Shown piece by piece: positions 36,299 to 45,971 of a DNA stretch of 64,000 nt. Under the pieces are notes generated by a model. It made no database searches, was not told the DNA's origin, and saw only the letters and a program-made list of their open reading frames with translations. Origin of the DNA: Streptomyces sp. HPF1205 (GTDB lineage Bacteria > Actinomycetota > Actinomycetes > Streptomycetales > Streptomycetaceae); the NCBI RefSeq assembly GCF_020400825.1, contig NZ_JAINVH010000043.1, positions 1 through 64,000 of the forward strand, given 5' to 3'. Within the stretch, counting starts at the first letter, position 1; every line of letters begins with the position of its first letter. The position numbers were made by a program, and so were the translations under genes.

Positions 36299-36714
36299 GA
36301 CGCGGCCTCCAGGACGACCCACACCCGCTTGCCGCCCGGTAGCAGGTCGACGCCCCACGACACCGACAGGGCGTCGATGAGCAGCAGTCCGCGGCCGGAC
36401 TCCCCGTCCAGCGTCACCGGCTTGATCCGCGGGCGGGTTCGGTCCCGGTCATGGACGCCGATGCGTACCCGCTCGTAGGAGAGCCGCAGGACGGTGACGC
36501 GCAGTCCCTCGCCCTGGGCGTGCTTGACGGCGTTGGACACCAACTCGGTGACGAGGAGCTCGGACTGATCGCTCAACCGGAGGAGGCCCCAGGACGCGAT
36601 GGCAGTACGCGCCATACGCCGTGCCCGCTCCGCGGACTCCGGCACACGCGGCAGGTTCTCGGCCGCGTACCAATCCCCGGTGGGGAGTTGGAGGACAGGC
36701 AGGACGTCATTCAT
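36295..36714 (-). CDS. RsbW-like HATPase_c anti-sigma factor/ATP-binding protein
   Basis: A 139-residue GHKL ATPase. The N box is ELLVTELVSNAVKHA, and the G box reads GESGRGLLLIDALSVSWG. No histidine-kinase dimerisation domain is present, so it belongs to the stand-alone HATPase_c_2 group that acts as anti-sigma or regulatory kinases in Streptomyces. Start ATG 36714 fits the family length. Downstream it overlaps the partner gene, and a small ORF precedes it. No anti-anti-sigma (STAS) gene is nearby. Confidence 0.85.
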   Translation of the reverse strand: MNDVLPVLQLPTGDWYAAENLPRVPESAERARRMARTAIASWGLLRLSDQSELLVTELVSNAVKHAQGEGLRVTVLRLSYERVRIGVHDRDRTRPRIKPVTLDGESGRGLLLIDALSVSWGVDLLPGGKRVWVVLEAAS

Positions 36715-36793
36715 CCCCGTCCTCCCTTACCGTCCTCGCTTCGGCGTCCTGGCCGGTGGTGACCAGTCGCGAGCCGGGTGACGACCTGCCGTG

Positions 36794-36967
36794 TCATCGC
36801 TCAGTTCCTTTGGTCTCGACGGCGGCGGGGGAGTTCGGTGCGGAGTTCCGTGTCTGACGGGATTGCGGTACGAGGCCGGGTCGCGAAGCACGCTTGCGGC
36901 GGTCGCGGGCCAAGTCGGCCAACTGCTGATGGACCATGGGGCTCACCTGGGGGATGGGGCTGTTCAT
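36794..36967 (-). CDS. Small basic protein upstream of the HATPase gene
   Basis: 57 residues, MNSPIPQVSPMVHQQLADLA then a run of Arg/Lys (RDRRKRASR). ATG 36967 has GGAG just upstream, at a rather short spacing. It lies on the same strand 79 nt before the HATPase gene. Its amino-terminal sequence looks like real coding sequence rather than a GC shadow. No family recognised. Confidence 0.4.
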   Translation of the reverse strand: MNSPIPQVSPMVHQQLADLARDRRKRASRPGLVPQSRQTRNSAPNSPAAVETKGTER

Positions 36968-37180
36968 GTCTCCGCCTATGTTCCTGTGGCGGGACACTCA
37001 GGGTCACGGGCGGTGACGCCCAGAAAAACCCGCCACCATACATGGCTCCTACCAGTGCAAACACGCTTTCTCGGGTGCCCAATCGGACGTCCTGGCGTCG
37101 CCGGACAAGGGCATACGCTGCTCGTCCGAGTGACGCAGCGCTACCATGGAGTCGCAGCACCGACACACCCGGGAGTCCTC

Positions 37181-38667
37181 ATGGCACAGGCCCCGAGACC
37201 CGGCAGCAAACCCGAACGCGATGTCCTGCGCCGGGAGATGCTCGCCGCCGCCTGCACCCTCAACGACATCGTGGTCGAGATGCGCGTCCGCTGGGGATTC
37301 CGCGCCCGCGAGGCGTGGCGACACGCCCACGGCTGGTCTCAGCAAGAGGCCGCCGACCTCATCAACGAGGCGGGCCGCAACCGCGCTGACGCCATTTCCG
37401 CCGACGCTTCCCTGGTGGGCAAGTGGGAGAAGTGGCCGCTCGCCGGAGGAAGGCGCCCTTCGCCGGCTGTTCTGCGGCTCATGAGCGAGGTGTACGGGTG
37501 CCGGGTCGAGCAACTGCTCGACCTGGAGGATCGCCGCGCGCTTCCCCGCGGTGCCGTTCCAGTCGCTGCCCCTCCCGCGCCGCCCACACCGACCCCGTTC
37601 CGTACGGCCGACGCGGACACACCAAGCGCGGAGGCGGACCCGCAGCCCACGGCTGCGGCCGCCGTCCGGCAAGCGGCGGAGGAGTCGGCAGCCTGGGCCG
37701 CGTGGCCGAGACGAGCAACGTCGGCGACCTCGCGCTCGAGCAGATCCAGGCGGACGTACAACAGCTTGCGAGCGACTACCTCTCGGGTGACGCGTGCGAG
37801 GTTTTCGCCCGGACCCGGGCGTTGCGCGACCGCGTGTTCCTCCTCCTGGAGGGCCATCAGGCACCGCGGCAATCCACGGACCTCTACGCCGCCGCAGGCT
37901 ATCTGTGCGCTCTGCTCGCGTGGATGTCCAGCGACCTTGGACATCTGGCCGAGGCGGACGCGCACGGTCGCACGGCCTGGCTCTGCGCCGAGACCATCGG
38001 CCACAACACCTTGCGTGCCTGGACGGCGTCCACCCGAAGCAAGATCGCCTTCTGGGACGGGCGCTACAAGGATGCCGTCGGATGGGCGCGTCGCGGCGCG
38101 GCCGTCGAGCCCGCCGGTACGGTCGGTGCTCTGCTGGCGTGCCAGGAGGCGGACGCCTGGTCGAAGCTGGGCGCGGTAGACGAGACGCAGAACGCGTTGC
38201 GAAGAGCCCAGGCAGCCCGCGACTCCCTCCACGGTGGGGACGAGGTCGGCGGTTTGTTCTCCTGCAGCCTCCGCCGGCAGGAGCAGTACGCTGCCGCTTC
38301 GCATCTGCGGATCGGTGCGTACGAGGAGGCACTCGCCGAGGCGGACGGCGCCCTCGTACGTCTGCGAGCACAGCCGGTGCGCACCTACGGGACCGAGGCC
38401 CAGGCTTCGATCTCCCGCGCCATGGGTCTCGTAGGACTGGGCCAGCCCGACGCCGTTCTCGAAACGCTGCTGCCTGTCCTGGAACTGCGCCCCGAGAAGC
38501 GACTCGACACCGTCGTTGCGCGTATGCGTGACCTGACGGGGATTCTGGCTCAGGTGCCGGGAGCCCGTGGAGCGGCGAGCGTCCGGACCCGTACCGCACT
38601 GCTGGACTGGTGCCAGGACTCGGCTCCGCGAAGGCTGGCTCTCTCGCCAGGGACCAGCGTCGCCTGA
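37181..38667 (+). pseudogene. XRE-family regulator with TPR-like domain, one-base frameshift
   Basis: From ATG 37181 (GGGAG 5 nt upstream) the protein has a long XRE-type HTH (REAWRHAHGWSQQEAADLIN, SLVGKWEKWP, LRLMSEVYGCRVEQLLDL), then a Pro/Ala linker. Near 37705 the sequence TGG-CC-GAG lacks one G; with it, AAWAETSNVGDLALEQIQAD would continue into the C-terminal helical repeats (LSGDACEVFARTRALRDRVF, GRYKDAVGWARRGA, YEEALAEADGALVRL). The 1,487-nt span is one short of 496 codons. This is a common Streptomyces regulator type with a sensory TPR-like half. As read, the two halves are separate. Confidence 0.8.
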
Positions 38668-38680
38668 CACCCTCGCGGCC

Positions 38681-39301
38681 ATGACCGCTCATCAAGAACG
38701 TATGTCCGACCATTGGTGGTGGCGTCCCGGTTGGAGCGTCGGCCGCCGCTTCTACACCTGGCACCTGACGTTCGACGGCCAGAGCGACGTCCACCGATTC
38801 GCCGACGCCTACCGCCGTGCGCTGGCCCCGGCCGGGGGCCTCGACCTCATCCCGGACCGCTGGCTGCACCTGACCATGCAGGGGATCGGCTTCATCGACG
38901 AGGTCCCGGAGGACGTCGTCGAGGAGATCACGAAAGCGGCCGCCCAGCGGTTGGCCGCCCTCCCCGCCTTCGGGGTCACCTTCCACGCTCCCGTCATCGA
39001 TCCGGAGGCGATCCTCGTGCCCGTGCAGCCGGCCGAGCCGGTCCGTGCACTGCGGAGCACGATCCGAGGCGCGATGGGCGACGTTCTCGCCGACGTCCCT
39101 GAGCAGGCAGAGGGCTTCCTACCGCACGTATCCATCGGCTACAGCAACTCCGACGGGCCAACCGCCCCTTACGCAGAGGCGATCGCGAGCGCCGATGTCC
39201 CGCCGGCCAAGGCCCTGATCACGCACGCCGACCTGATCGTGATCCACCGCGACAACCGGATGTACGAGTGGACCACCCTGGCCCAGGTCCCCCTGGGCTG
39301 A
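38681..39301 (+). CDS. 2'-5' RNA ligase-like 2H phosphoesterase
   Basis: 206 residues from ATG 38681 (ATG 38702 also possible). Two H-x-T/S-x motifs stand at the expected spacing: WLHLTMQGIGF near residue 65 and FLPHVSIGYSN near 150. These are the paired catalytic histidines of the 2H family, which acts on cyclic phosphodiester RNA ends or related nucleotides. It begins 13 nt after the XRE regulator stop and is probably in its operon. Substrate unknown. Confidence 0.82.
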   Translation: MTAHQERMSDHWWWRPGWSVGRRFYTWHLTFDGQSDVHRFADAYRRALAPAGGLDLIPDRWLHLTMQGIGFIDEVPEDVVEEITKAAAQRLAALPAFGVTFHAPVIDPEAILVPVQPAEPVRALRSTIRGAMGDVLADVPEQAEGFLPHVSIGYSNSDGPTAPYAEAIASADVPPAKALITHADLIVIHRDNRMYEWTTLAQVPLG

Positions 39302-39404
39302 GCGCTGGGTGAGCGGCTCTGCCTGTGGCGCGCAGGCGGAGCTTCTACGAGGTTCAACGGTGGAAGCGGATTGCCGCCGTGGTGGGTTCGCGGGCGGTGA
39401 TCGG

Positions 39405-39641
39405 TCAACGGTCGGTGATGGTGGCGTCGATCGCGTCCGGGTCCGCCTGGTGCCAGTCGCCCGAGGCGATGTCGGCGATGATGCGGCGCCGGCCGTTGGT
39501 GCGGTGACCGCTGGTGGGGGCGTTGTCGTCGAGCCAGATCTCGGTGCCCACCGGGAGGGTTTCCTGTGTAGACGACGCCGTCCCTACGCCACGCCTCCAG
39601 GCCCAGGGTCCGTTGCGTGATCGCTTTCTGTCCTGGTTCAT
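39405..39641 (-). CDS. Small hypothetical protein
   Basis: 78 residues, with a reasonable-looking core (LPVGTEIWLDDNAPTSGHRT, IIADIASGDWHQADPDAID). Its ATG overlaps the stop of the ISAs1 remnant on the same strand (39638-39641). It may be the truncated start of a gene or part of the flanking DNA of that remnant. The remaining stretch 39302-39404 shows nothing else. Confidence 0.3.
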   Translation of the reverse strand: MNQDRKRSRNGPWAWRRGVGTASSTQETLPVGTEIWLDDNAPTSGHRTNGRRRIIADIASGDWHQADPDAIDATITDR

Positions 39642-40005
39642 CCGGTGACGCCGAGGGTGGTCAGAGGTCGGTGCCAGTCGCGGGCTGCGTGGCGTAGGGC
39701 GGCTGCGATGTTGGCGTGGCCGTCCTGGCGGTGGACACCGATGGCGAGGTTGCGCAGGGCGGCCATGATGCGGGGGAGGCGGCCAATGTGGAATCTTGGA
39801 GTCGTCCTCGCGGAAGGTGCGGTCACGGACGTGGCGCAGAAGATTTTCGATCTTCCAGTGCCCCCTGATTCAGGCAGCGAGCTGGGCGCCGGTCGCTGCG
39901 CCGGTCGGCAGGCTGGTGATCAGGTAGACGCGCTCGATGGTGGGCTTGCCGCTGGTGAAGTCCTTCCTCCAGCGCACGACTCGAGCGGCAGCGACGCCGA
40001 TACCG
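39638..40005 (-). pseudogene. ISAs1-family transposase, 3' remnant
   Basis: The minus strand reads RWRKDFTSGKPTIERVYLIT, then in another frame WKIENLLRHVRDRTFREDDS, then in a third GRLPRIMAALRNLAIGVHRQ to a normal stop at 39638. This is the C-terminal ~120 residues of an ISAs1-type transposase, broken by at least two frameshifts. It shares most of its first 70 residues with the end of the remnant at 44.6-45.6 kb, which lies in the opposite orientation. Confidence 0.8.
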
Positions 40006-40011
40006 TACGGA

Positions 40012-40017
40012 TATAAT
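40012..40017 (+). promoter_or_regulatory. -10 box of the LysR gene
   Basis: A perfect TATAAT lies 9 nt before the LysR start codon, in an otherwise GC-rich region, next to the palindrome CCGTACGG. Transcription would begin one or two bases before the ATG, giving a leaderless message. No good -35 box is visible. Confidence 0.45.
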
Positions 40018-40025
40018 CGCCGGTC

Positions 40026-40877
40026 ATGGAGCTGCGCACGCTGCGCTATTTCGTGGCCGTCGCCGAGGAACGCCACTTCGGCCGGGCCGCCGCGCGGCTG
40101 CACATGAGCCAGCCGCCGCTGAGCCGGGCGATCAAGCGGCTGGAGAGGGACCTCGGCGTCGTACTCCTGCACCGCTCCGCCACCGGCGTGGCGCTCACCC
40201 CGGCCGGCGCGACGGCGCTGGACGAGGCGCGCACCCTGCTCCGCCAGGCCGACCAGATGCGTGTGCGCGTGGCTGCGGTGGCCGGCGCCGCGACCATCAC
40301 CATCGGCATGCTGGCGGACAGCGCCGACCCGGGAGCGATGCGGCTGGCCGTGGCGTATCGCCGAGAGCACCCCGGAGTCGAGGTCCGCATCCGCGAGACC
40401 GGTCTGACCGATCCGACCTGCGGGCTGCGCGCTGGGCTGGTCGATGTCGCCCTGACTCGCGGGCCGTTCGACGAGACGGGCCTGGCCGTGCACGAGTTGC
40501 GCGCGGATCCGGTGGGAGCACTGCTGCGCGCCGACGACCCGCTGGCCCACCGCGACAGCCTGGAACTGGCCGATCTGGCTGACCGCCGCTGGTTCCGGTT
40601 CCCGGAGGGCACCGACCCGGCCTGGCAGTCGTACTGGAACGGCGGCGAGCCCCGCGAGGGTCCGGTGGTGCGGGCCGTCCAGGAGTGCATGCAGGCGGTG
40701 CTCTGGAACGGCACTGTCGGGATGACCTTGATCGGGCACGGCCAGTCCGAGGAGTTGGCCGTGGTCCCGCTGATCGACATGCCGCCGAACCGCGTGGTGG
40801 CGGCGTGGAACAAGGGGGACACGAACCCGCTGATCCGGTCGTTCGTCGAGATCGCGCAGACCGCCTACCAGGAATGA
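40026..40877 (+). CDS. LysR-family transcriptional regulator
   Basis: A 283-residue regulator of normal length. The N-terminal HTH is canonical (MELRTLRYFVAVAEERHFGR, AAARLHMSQPPLSRAIKRLE, GVVLLHR). The effector-binding domain follows from ~90 (ITIGMLADSADPGAMRLAVA, LRAGLVDVALTRGPFDETGL). LysR proteins usually control a neighbouring divergent gene, but only an IS remnant lies upstream, so the original target may be gone. The gene seems to be transcribed from the TATAAT just before the start, possibly leaderless. Confidence 0.92.
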   Translation: MELRTLRYFVAVAEERHFGRAAARLHMSQPPLSRAIKRLERDLGVVLLHRSATGVALTPAGATALDEARTLLRQADQMRVRVAAVAGAATITIGMLADSADPGAMRLAVAYRREHPGVEVRIRETGLTDPTCGLRAGLVDVALTRGPFDETGLAVHELRADPVGALLRADDPLAHRDSLELADLADRRWFRFPEGTDPAWQSYWNGGEPREGPVVRAVQECMQAVLWNGTVGMTLIGHGQSEELAVVPLIDMPPNRVVAAWNKGDTNPLIRSFVEIAQTAYQE

Positions 40878-41009
40878 CGTACGGGCTCTCGGCCACATCT
40901 GTTCCGTCACGGCGTGATCGCGGTCTGGCTGCGGACGAGGTCGCCACCTCTTGGTTTGCCTCAGAGCCGCTTGCCATGGCCGCCGTCAGAGGTACCCGAG
41001 GGCGGCCCG

Positions 41010-41159
41010 GTGAAGCTGTGGGAGCGGATCGAGACGGTGCTGAGCCCGTACGACGAGGCGGGCCGCCCGCAGCCGGAGACGTTCACTGTGCACGTCCAGG
41101 ACGGCGGACAGCACCTGCGGCACCCGCATATGCCTGTCCTGCCGCTGCCGAACCCCTGA
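41010..41159 (+). CDS. Small hypothetical protein
   Basis: 49 residues from GTG 41010: VKLWERIETVLSPYDEAGR, then PETFTVHVQDGGQHLRHPH. It reads as plausible coding sequence rather than a shadow, with an upstream GAGGG at a long spacing. It lies between the LysR and lipoprotein genes. No family recognised; could be a fragment. Confidence 0.3.
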   Translation: MKLWERIETVLSPYDEAGRPQPETFTVHVQDGGQHLRHPHMPVLPLPNP

Positions 41160-41346
41160 CCGTCACCCAGAACCTGTCTGCGCCTGACGGGGTGCGGGGT
41201 TTCGCAGCAATGCCTCGCCTTGCCGCGGTGAGCTGATGGCGGTTGCCCCTATCTGCCGCGACTGCGGTCACGTGCCGTGCCGACCGGCGCTGGAGGGCGG
41301 CTATCGTGTACTGCTGCCGCTGGCACGGCTTTCGTTCCTGGGGGGA

Positions 41347-42150
41347 ATGGTTTCGTTGCGAGTTTTGCGCTGCCTGAGTGCATTTGTGCTGCTGGCGAGT
41401 TGCGCGGGGTGCGCGGGCGGGTCGCATGACGCGCCACAGGAGGCCACAGCCCCGCCGGTCTCGGCCGCCTATCAGGACGCCGTCCGCTCCGCGGTCGCCG
41501 CGAGCAGGAACACCAGTGCCCGGATCACCTACACCATCGTGACCACCGGCCAGGGTGCCACCTACACCCTCACCGTCAGCGGCAGCTTCGACATGGCCTC
41601 GGACACAGGCGCGCTGACCGTGCGCTTCCCCGGTGGGGCCGTCGACCGCATGGACGAAGTGTTCGCCGGCGCAACCGTCTACCTTCGTGCCTACGGGGTC
41701 CTGGGCCAAAAATGGGCCAAAGCCGCGTATGACCAGGTGGAGGCCCACTCCTTGCTGCGTGCGCCGGCCAACGACCCGGAGTTCGTGCTCCAGCAGATCG
41801 CCGCGATGGATCAGGTGTCGAAGGCAACCCCGGCCACGATCGACGGCGTCCACACCACGCACTACACGGGCGCGCTCGGCCTGGCCCCGCTGACCCTGCG
41901 GATGGCGGCGAGCGAGCGACAGGAGCTGACCGCGATGAAGGATGCCCTCGGGTCGATGGCCGCGGACGCGGAGGTCTGGGTGGACCCCGCCGGCCGCGTC
42001 GTCCGCACCCGCACGTCCTACTACCTGCAGAACACGAGCGTGACCGCCACGATGACGCTGTCCGATGCGGGGCAGCCGGTGACGGTGACCGTACCGACAG
42101 CCGCAGTCGCCGTTCCCGCCGCGTCAGTCGCGGGGGTACTCCCGGGCTGA
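41347..42150 (+). CDS. LppX/LprG-like lipoprotein
   Basis: About 267 residues from ATG 41347, placed directly before the signal sequence VLRCLSAFVLLASC; LASC is a good lipobox, with cysteine as the lipidated residue after cleavage. The mature part is beta-rich (ARITYTIVTTGQGATYTLTV, VWVDPAGRVVRTRTSYYLQ) like the LppX_LprAFG fold that holds a lipid in a central cavity. It would be anchored on the outer face of the membrane. GGGGGG lies very close to the ATG, so a slightly later TTG start cannot be ruled out. Confidence 0.75.
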   Translation: MVSLRVLRCLSAFVLLASCAGCAGGSHDAPQEATAPPVSAAYQDAVRSAVAASRNTSARITYTIVTTGQGATYTLTVSGSFDMASDTGALTVRFPGGAVDRMDEVFAGATVYLRAYGVLGQKWAKAAYDQVEAHSLLRAPANDPEFVLQQIAAMDQVSKATPATIDGVHTTHYTGALGLAPLTLRMAASERQELTAMKDALGSMAADAEVWVDPAGRVVRTRTSYYLQNTSVTATMTLSDAGQPVTVTVPTAAVAVPAASVAGVLPG

Positions 42151-42859
42151 AGGGGCCGCTCCCTGGGCGGGTCTGCGTGTGTTCGCGAAACCGGCAGTTC
42201 ACCCACGCGCCGGTCCCGGCGCAGGGCGTCGGTGCACGCCGCGGCCGGCATGCGGGCGCGAAGGAAGCCGAGCCGGGAGCGGGCTCCGCGGATCAGCACT
42301 CGGCCCTTGGGCTTCCCCTTCGAGGACGAGGCAGTACCCGCGCGGAGGCTGGAGCCGTGGAGGGGCGAGGCGACGGCGCACCCCATCAGGTAACGGTTTG
42401 CCGTAGGTTGTGGCGTCTTGACCGGAAACAGTGGATTGGTTTTGATTGCGGCGGGCCAGTGAACGCCCGGCCGGGCGACCGACATGTGCCCCCGAACAGC
42501 GCGTCGCCCAAGACCGGCCAGAAGCTTCACACCGCAGGCCAGTACACGTACGCACCACGCACAGCGCCGGTCGCCGGGGGCCGGTCCGGCGTGGAACGGC
42601 ACCCGATGCACGGCGCTCTGGCAGCCACCGCGGACCGACGGCGCGGTACCGGAGAAGCCCACCAGGCCCTGCATGCGCTGCTCGGCAACCGGCGGGATCC
42701 GGCAGCGGTACACACCATCCCCGCAGCGCTCCATCCCGAGCAGGCGCAGCTCGAAGCAGCGGTCTTCCTCGCCGTCTGCAAGCTCGGCGGACAGTCACCG
42801 CACCCGCTGGGCATCATCCGGGTCCGGCCCGAACCCGACTGGCTCATCCCGCTGACCTG
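42151..42859. other. Stretch without a supportable gene
   Basis: About 700 bases with several overlapping open frames on both strands, none of which resembles a family I know. Codon use switches between frames, as in decayed mobile DNA. The transposase tail just downstream suggests this is the eroded body of an insertion sequence. Confidence 0.4.
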
Positions 42860-43012
42860 CCCCGCTTCATCCGGCTCCTGCGAGCGTTCGTCCTCACCCC
42901 ACCCGTCCGGAACGCGGAACACGTCCTGCACTGGATGGCCTGGCGCCGCCACCATCAAGCCGTCGCGCAAGCCTGCCACCAGCGCCGACACTCCCTCCAG
43001 GACCAGCCATGA
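42860..43012 (+). pseudogene. Transposase C-terminal fragment
   Basis: The final residues read RLLRAFVLTPPVRNAEHVLH, then WMAWRRHHQAVAQACHQRRH, the basic tail (W-x-x-WRRxHQAxA) of a common actinobacterial transposase type. No catalytic part is recognisable upstream. The precise IS family is uncertain. Confidence 0.45.
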
Positions 43013-43032
43013 ACGGAACTACAACTGCCGTG

Positions 43033-43872
43033 TCAGTTGAGCAGCTTCGGGATCCCGTCGTAGGCAGAGACGTCGTGGGACGGGACGATGTGCATGGCGT
43101 CCGCGAGTGCGATCATGCGAAGCATGCCCTCGCGCACCAGTTGGGGATCAGTGTCGGCGAGCATGCGCATCAGGAGGGGCCGCTCGGCGCGACGGCGGAT
43201 GGCATCGAGTTGCCAGGTCAAATCGCCGATGAAGGCGTACCGCTTACCGGTCGGCAAAGTGGCGAAGACGATTACGGAGCCATTCGTGTGGCCACCGGCG
43301 GCGGCGACAACTACGGAGCCGTCGTCATAAACGTCAAATGTCGACGAAAAGCCGAGATAGGACGCCTTCTTGAATTGATATCGGTGCAACTTGTGACTTG
43401 CGGAAACCTCGCGGAAAACTCTTCCTCCCTTACCTTCACTCGCATATTGCAGTTCGTCGTCATTGATCCAGATGGGAAGCTGGAGATCGTCGAGACCGCT
43501 CACGTGGTCCCAGTGAGAATGCGTTACCAGCACACCACGGAGCCTGCCGTGGTCGTAGCCGCTGGCTTTCAGTTGCTCGCTCACGGTCCGGGCCAACCGG
43601 TGAGGAGCGCGCTCCATCCGGGGGAGAGTCTGCATGTGCGCCGCAACCTGGGAGCCGAAGCCCGCATCGATCAGTAGATCACCCTTGGGGTGCTGCACCA
43701 AGACCGACGTTGCGGCGAAATTGCGCTTTTCGTGGAATGAGCCGCCTTTGAATGCGAAGGCCGCCCTGGTTTCGTAGGTCCCCGTAGGCAACTGGTAGAC
43801 AGCCATGTCAGATGGCGGCGCGGCCTCGGGGAGAGGACCCGCCCAGGCAGATGGCATGGGAAGAGGTGACAT
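43033..43872 (-). CDS. MBL-fold metallo-hydrolase (lactonase-like)
   Basis: 279 residues from ATG 43872, or from ATG 43807 at MAVYQLPTGTYETRAAFAF. The zinc-binding HxHxDH box is VLVTHSHWDHVSGLDDL; GGHTNGSVIVF gives the next histidine, IGDLTWQ the bridging aspartate and HIVPSHD the last histidine. This is the full metal set of the lactonase-like branch of the family. Substrates in the group include acyl-homoserine lactones and other esters; which one applies here is unknown. It stands alone between IS remnants. Confidence 0.85.
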   Translation of the reverse strand: MSPLPMPSAWAGPLPEAAPPSDMAVYQLPTGTYETRAAFAFKGGSFHEKRNFAATSVLVQHPKGDLLIDAGFGSQVAAHMQTLPRMERAPHRLARTVSEQLKASGYDHGRLRGVLVTHSHWDHVSGLDDLQLPIWINDDELQYASEGKGGRVFREVSASHKLHRYQFKKASYLGFSSTFDVYDDGSVVVAAAGGHTNGSVIVFATLPTGKRYAFIGDLTWQLDAIRRRAERPLLMRMLADTDPQLVREGMLRMIALADAMHIVPSHDVSAYDGIPKLLN

Positions 43873-44168
43873 GCTGGCTATTCTCTGGCGCCGGTACCCG
43901 AGTGTCCAATACCTGATCCGAAGGCCCGATACCCCTGAGGTATCGGGCCCTTCCGGGTCGTAGAGTGGTATTGGCGACGCCATTCCAAAGAGCACGCAGC
44001 ACCCGCCGGCTCTTCGTCGGCGGCCGGCTCCTGCTGGGCCTGTTGGGCCATCCCGCTCTTCGGAGGGAATCCCCGCCTGAAGGACTCTGCCGAGGAATGC
44101 GTGATTCGAGCAGGCCGAGTCGTTGGTCCCCCATGGTGGTTGTGGTTGTGGCTGGGGGGCCGGGAGAG

Positions 44169-44387
44169 ATGTCGCTGGAGCCACGGGCTGATCACGGGGT
44201 GCCGAGGCTGACGGCTAGGGTGGTGCGGGCAGCGTTCCCGAAGGGGACGCTCGCGGTGCCGATCCGGGAGGCGTTGGGCCCGCTGTTGCTTCCGCGCCGC
44301 GGCCATCGCGGCCTGACACCCCGATTCGCGGAATTCTCAGCGGAGTCCTTCAGGCGGGGAGGGAATACGATCTCGGAACTGCTCTGA
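44169..44387 (+). pseudogene. IS1182-like transposase N-terminal fragment
   Basis: From ATG 44169 the reading LTARVVRAAFPKGTLAVPIR, then EALGPLL, matches the start of IS1182-type transposases (VARAAFPKGTLAMRIRDELG in typical copies, recalled). The frame loses similarity after ~45 residues and stops at 44387. No downstream part of the gene is present. Confidence 0.55.
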
Positions 44388-44395
44388 CCCGCAGG

Positions 44396-44461
44396 TTATG
44401 ACGGGCGTTTTTGCTGCTCGATGTACTGCTTGACGATCGTCAGCGGCGCGCCGCCGCAGGC
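44396..44461 (-). pseudogene. IS200/IS605 TnpA C-terminal fragment
   Basis: The minus strand reads CGGAPLTIVKQYIEQQKRP, followed by Ser and a stop. This is the helix bearing the catalytic Tyr (within QYIEQQ) and the tail of IS200/IS605 Y1 transposases. Only the last ~20 residues remain; the HUH part is gone. Confidence 0.7.
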
Positions 44462-44612
44462 TGGGTCCGTTGCATGATCGGGATCCGTCCGGAGTGCCGT
44501 GCTGATCCGGAATTGGAGGGGCCGTCCTGGTTCGAGTTGGGGGCGGACGCAGTGCAGGAACAGTCTCGGTGATTGTGTGAGTGTCGAAGTCCCATGAACA
44601 CTTGGCGAGTCC

Positions 44613-45636
44613 GTGCCTGCTCCTGCATCTTCTCCCATGCCCACCGCGCTGGCCCAGCTGGGCCGGATATCCGCGCCCGTCCCGCTGACGGACGCGGTTG
44701 CCCGGCTTCCTGGGCCTGCTGCCCGACCCGCGAGGTGTGCGCGGCCGCCGCTACGGGCTGTCCGCCCCGGTCACCGCGGCTGCGGCGAATGTCCTGGCCG
44801 GCGCTCGCTCGCTCACCGCGATCACGGAATGGATCGGCGACGCTCCCGCATGGGCCTGCCGGGCTCTCGGGTTCCCAGTCGATCCGCTGACCGGCGCCGT
44901 GTCCGTCCCGCACCCCCATACCCTGCGACGCCTTCTTGTCCGGCTCGACGGTGACGCCCTGGACCGGGCCGTCGGCGTTCCTCACTGCCCGCGCCGACCC
45001 GGGCCGGCCCCGGACGGGGGCGATCGCCGTCGACGGCAAGGCCCTGCGTGGCTCGCGCACCGCCTCCACCACGTACGTCACTCTGCTGGCCGCGATGGAC
45101 CACAACGGCCATGTCCTGGCCCAGCGTCAGATCGCTGACGAGAGCAACGAGATCCCGGCCTTCCGGCCCCTGCTGTCCACCATCGATCTGGACGGCACGG
45201 TCATCACCGCCGATGCCCTGCACACCCAGCACGCTCACGGCACCTACCTGCGTGAGCGCGGTGTCCACTACAGCGCCCAGGTCAAGGCCAACCACCCCGG
45301 CCTGTTCGACCGTGTCCGCCGTCTGCCCTGGCGCGAGATCGAGCTCGATCACCACCTGGAGATCCGGAGGCTGAAGACCGTCTCCTTCGCCCACCTCGAC
45401 TACCCCGACGCCCGACAGGCTCTTCAAGTCGTGTGCTGGAGGTAGGACTTCACCAGCGGCAAGCTCACCATCGAGCGTGTCTGCCTGATCACCAGCCTGC
45501 CGCCCGGCGCAGACCGGCGCCCAACTCGCTGCCTGGATCAGGGGGCACTGGAAGATCGAAAATCTTCTGCGCCACGTCCGTGACCGCACCTTCCGCAAGG
45601 ACGGCTCCAAGATCCACGTCGGCCGCCTCCCCCGCC
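44613..45636 (+). pseudogene. ISAs1-family transposase, decayed
   Basis: Three frames in succession carry an ISAs1-type transposase: LTDAVARLPG and LLPDPRGVRGRRYGLSAPV (shift near 44707), ARSLTAITEWIGDAPAWACR to HTLRRLLVRLDGDALDRAV (shift near 44970), then IAVDGKALRGSRTASTTY, VITADALHTQHAHGTYLRER and HYSAQVKANHPGLFD. A stop at 45445 is followed by DFTSGKLTIERVCLITSLPP and WKIENLLRHVRDRTFRKDGS. Similarity ends at HVGRLPR (45636). It overlaps in content with the inverted remnant at 39.6-40.0 kb but is not its missing half: the ~70 shared residues differ at several positions. Confidence 0.85.
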
Positions 45637-45850
45637 CAGGGCCTGCGTCGGGGCGCAGCAGCAGGAGGCGGTCGCCGGGCGTGGGAACGTCGGTGTCCTT
45701 CACCCGCGAGGCCAGTTCCCTGATCCGCACACTGGGTTCGACCTGCAGCCCGAAGCCGGTCCGCCGCGAGGCCGTCACGGTGAGCAGGTAGTACGGCACG
45801 GTGGCCTCCGGCGGTGCTTGCGTACGTCGTCTCGGCCCGTAGCCGATCAC
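45637..45850 (-). pseudogene. Truncated gene of unknown function cut by the ISAs1 remnant
   Basis: The minus strand reads VPYYLLTVTASRRTGFGLQV, then EPSVRIRELASRVKDTDVPT and GDRLLLLRPDAG, a plausible protein start that ends where the ISAs1 remnant begins. The frame then runs on antisense to the transposase, so its true 3' end is lost. No family recognised. Confidence 0.3.
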
Positions 45851-45971
45851 ATGGCGAGGTGCCGTTCAATCCGTGACGGGTAAAGCCGTCACCGGCCGAC
45901 GACTGGTGCTGCGTCTGCCGGGGAGCCCGCACCAAGGGGAACGGGGCGGGGGTGCCGCACGTTGGCCGGTC

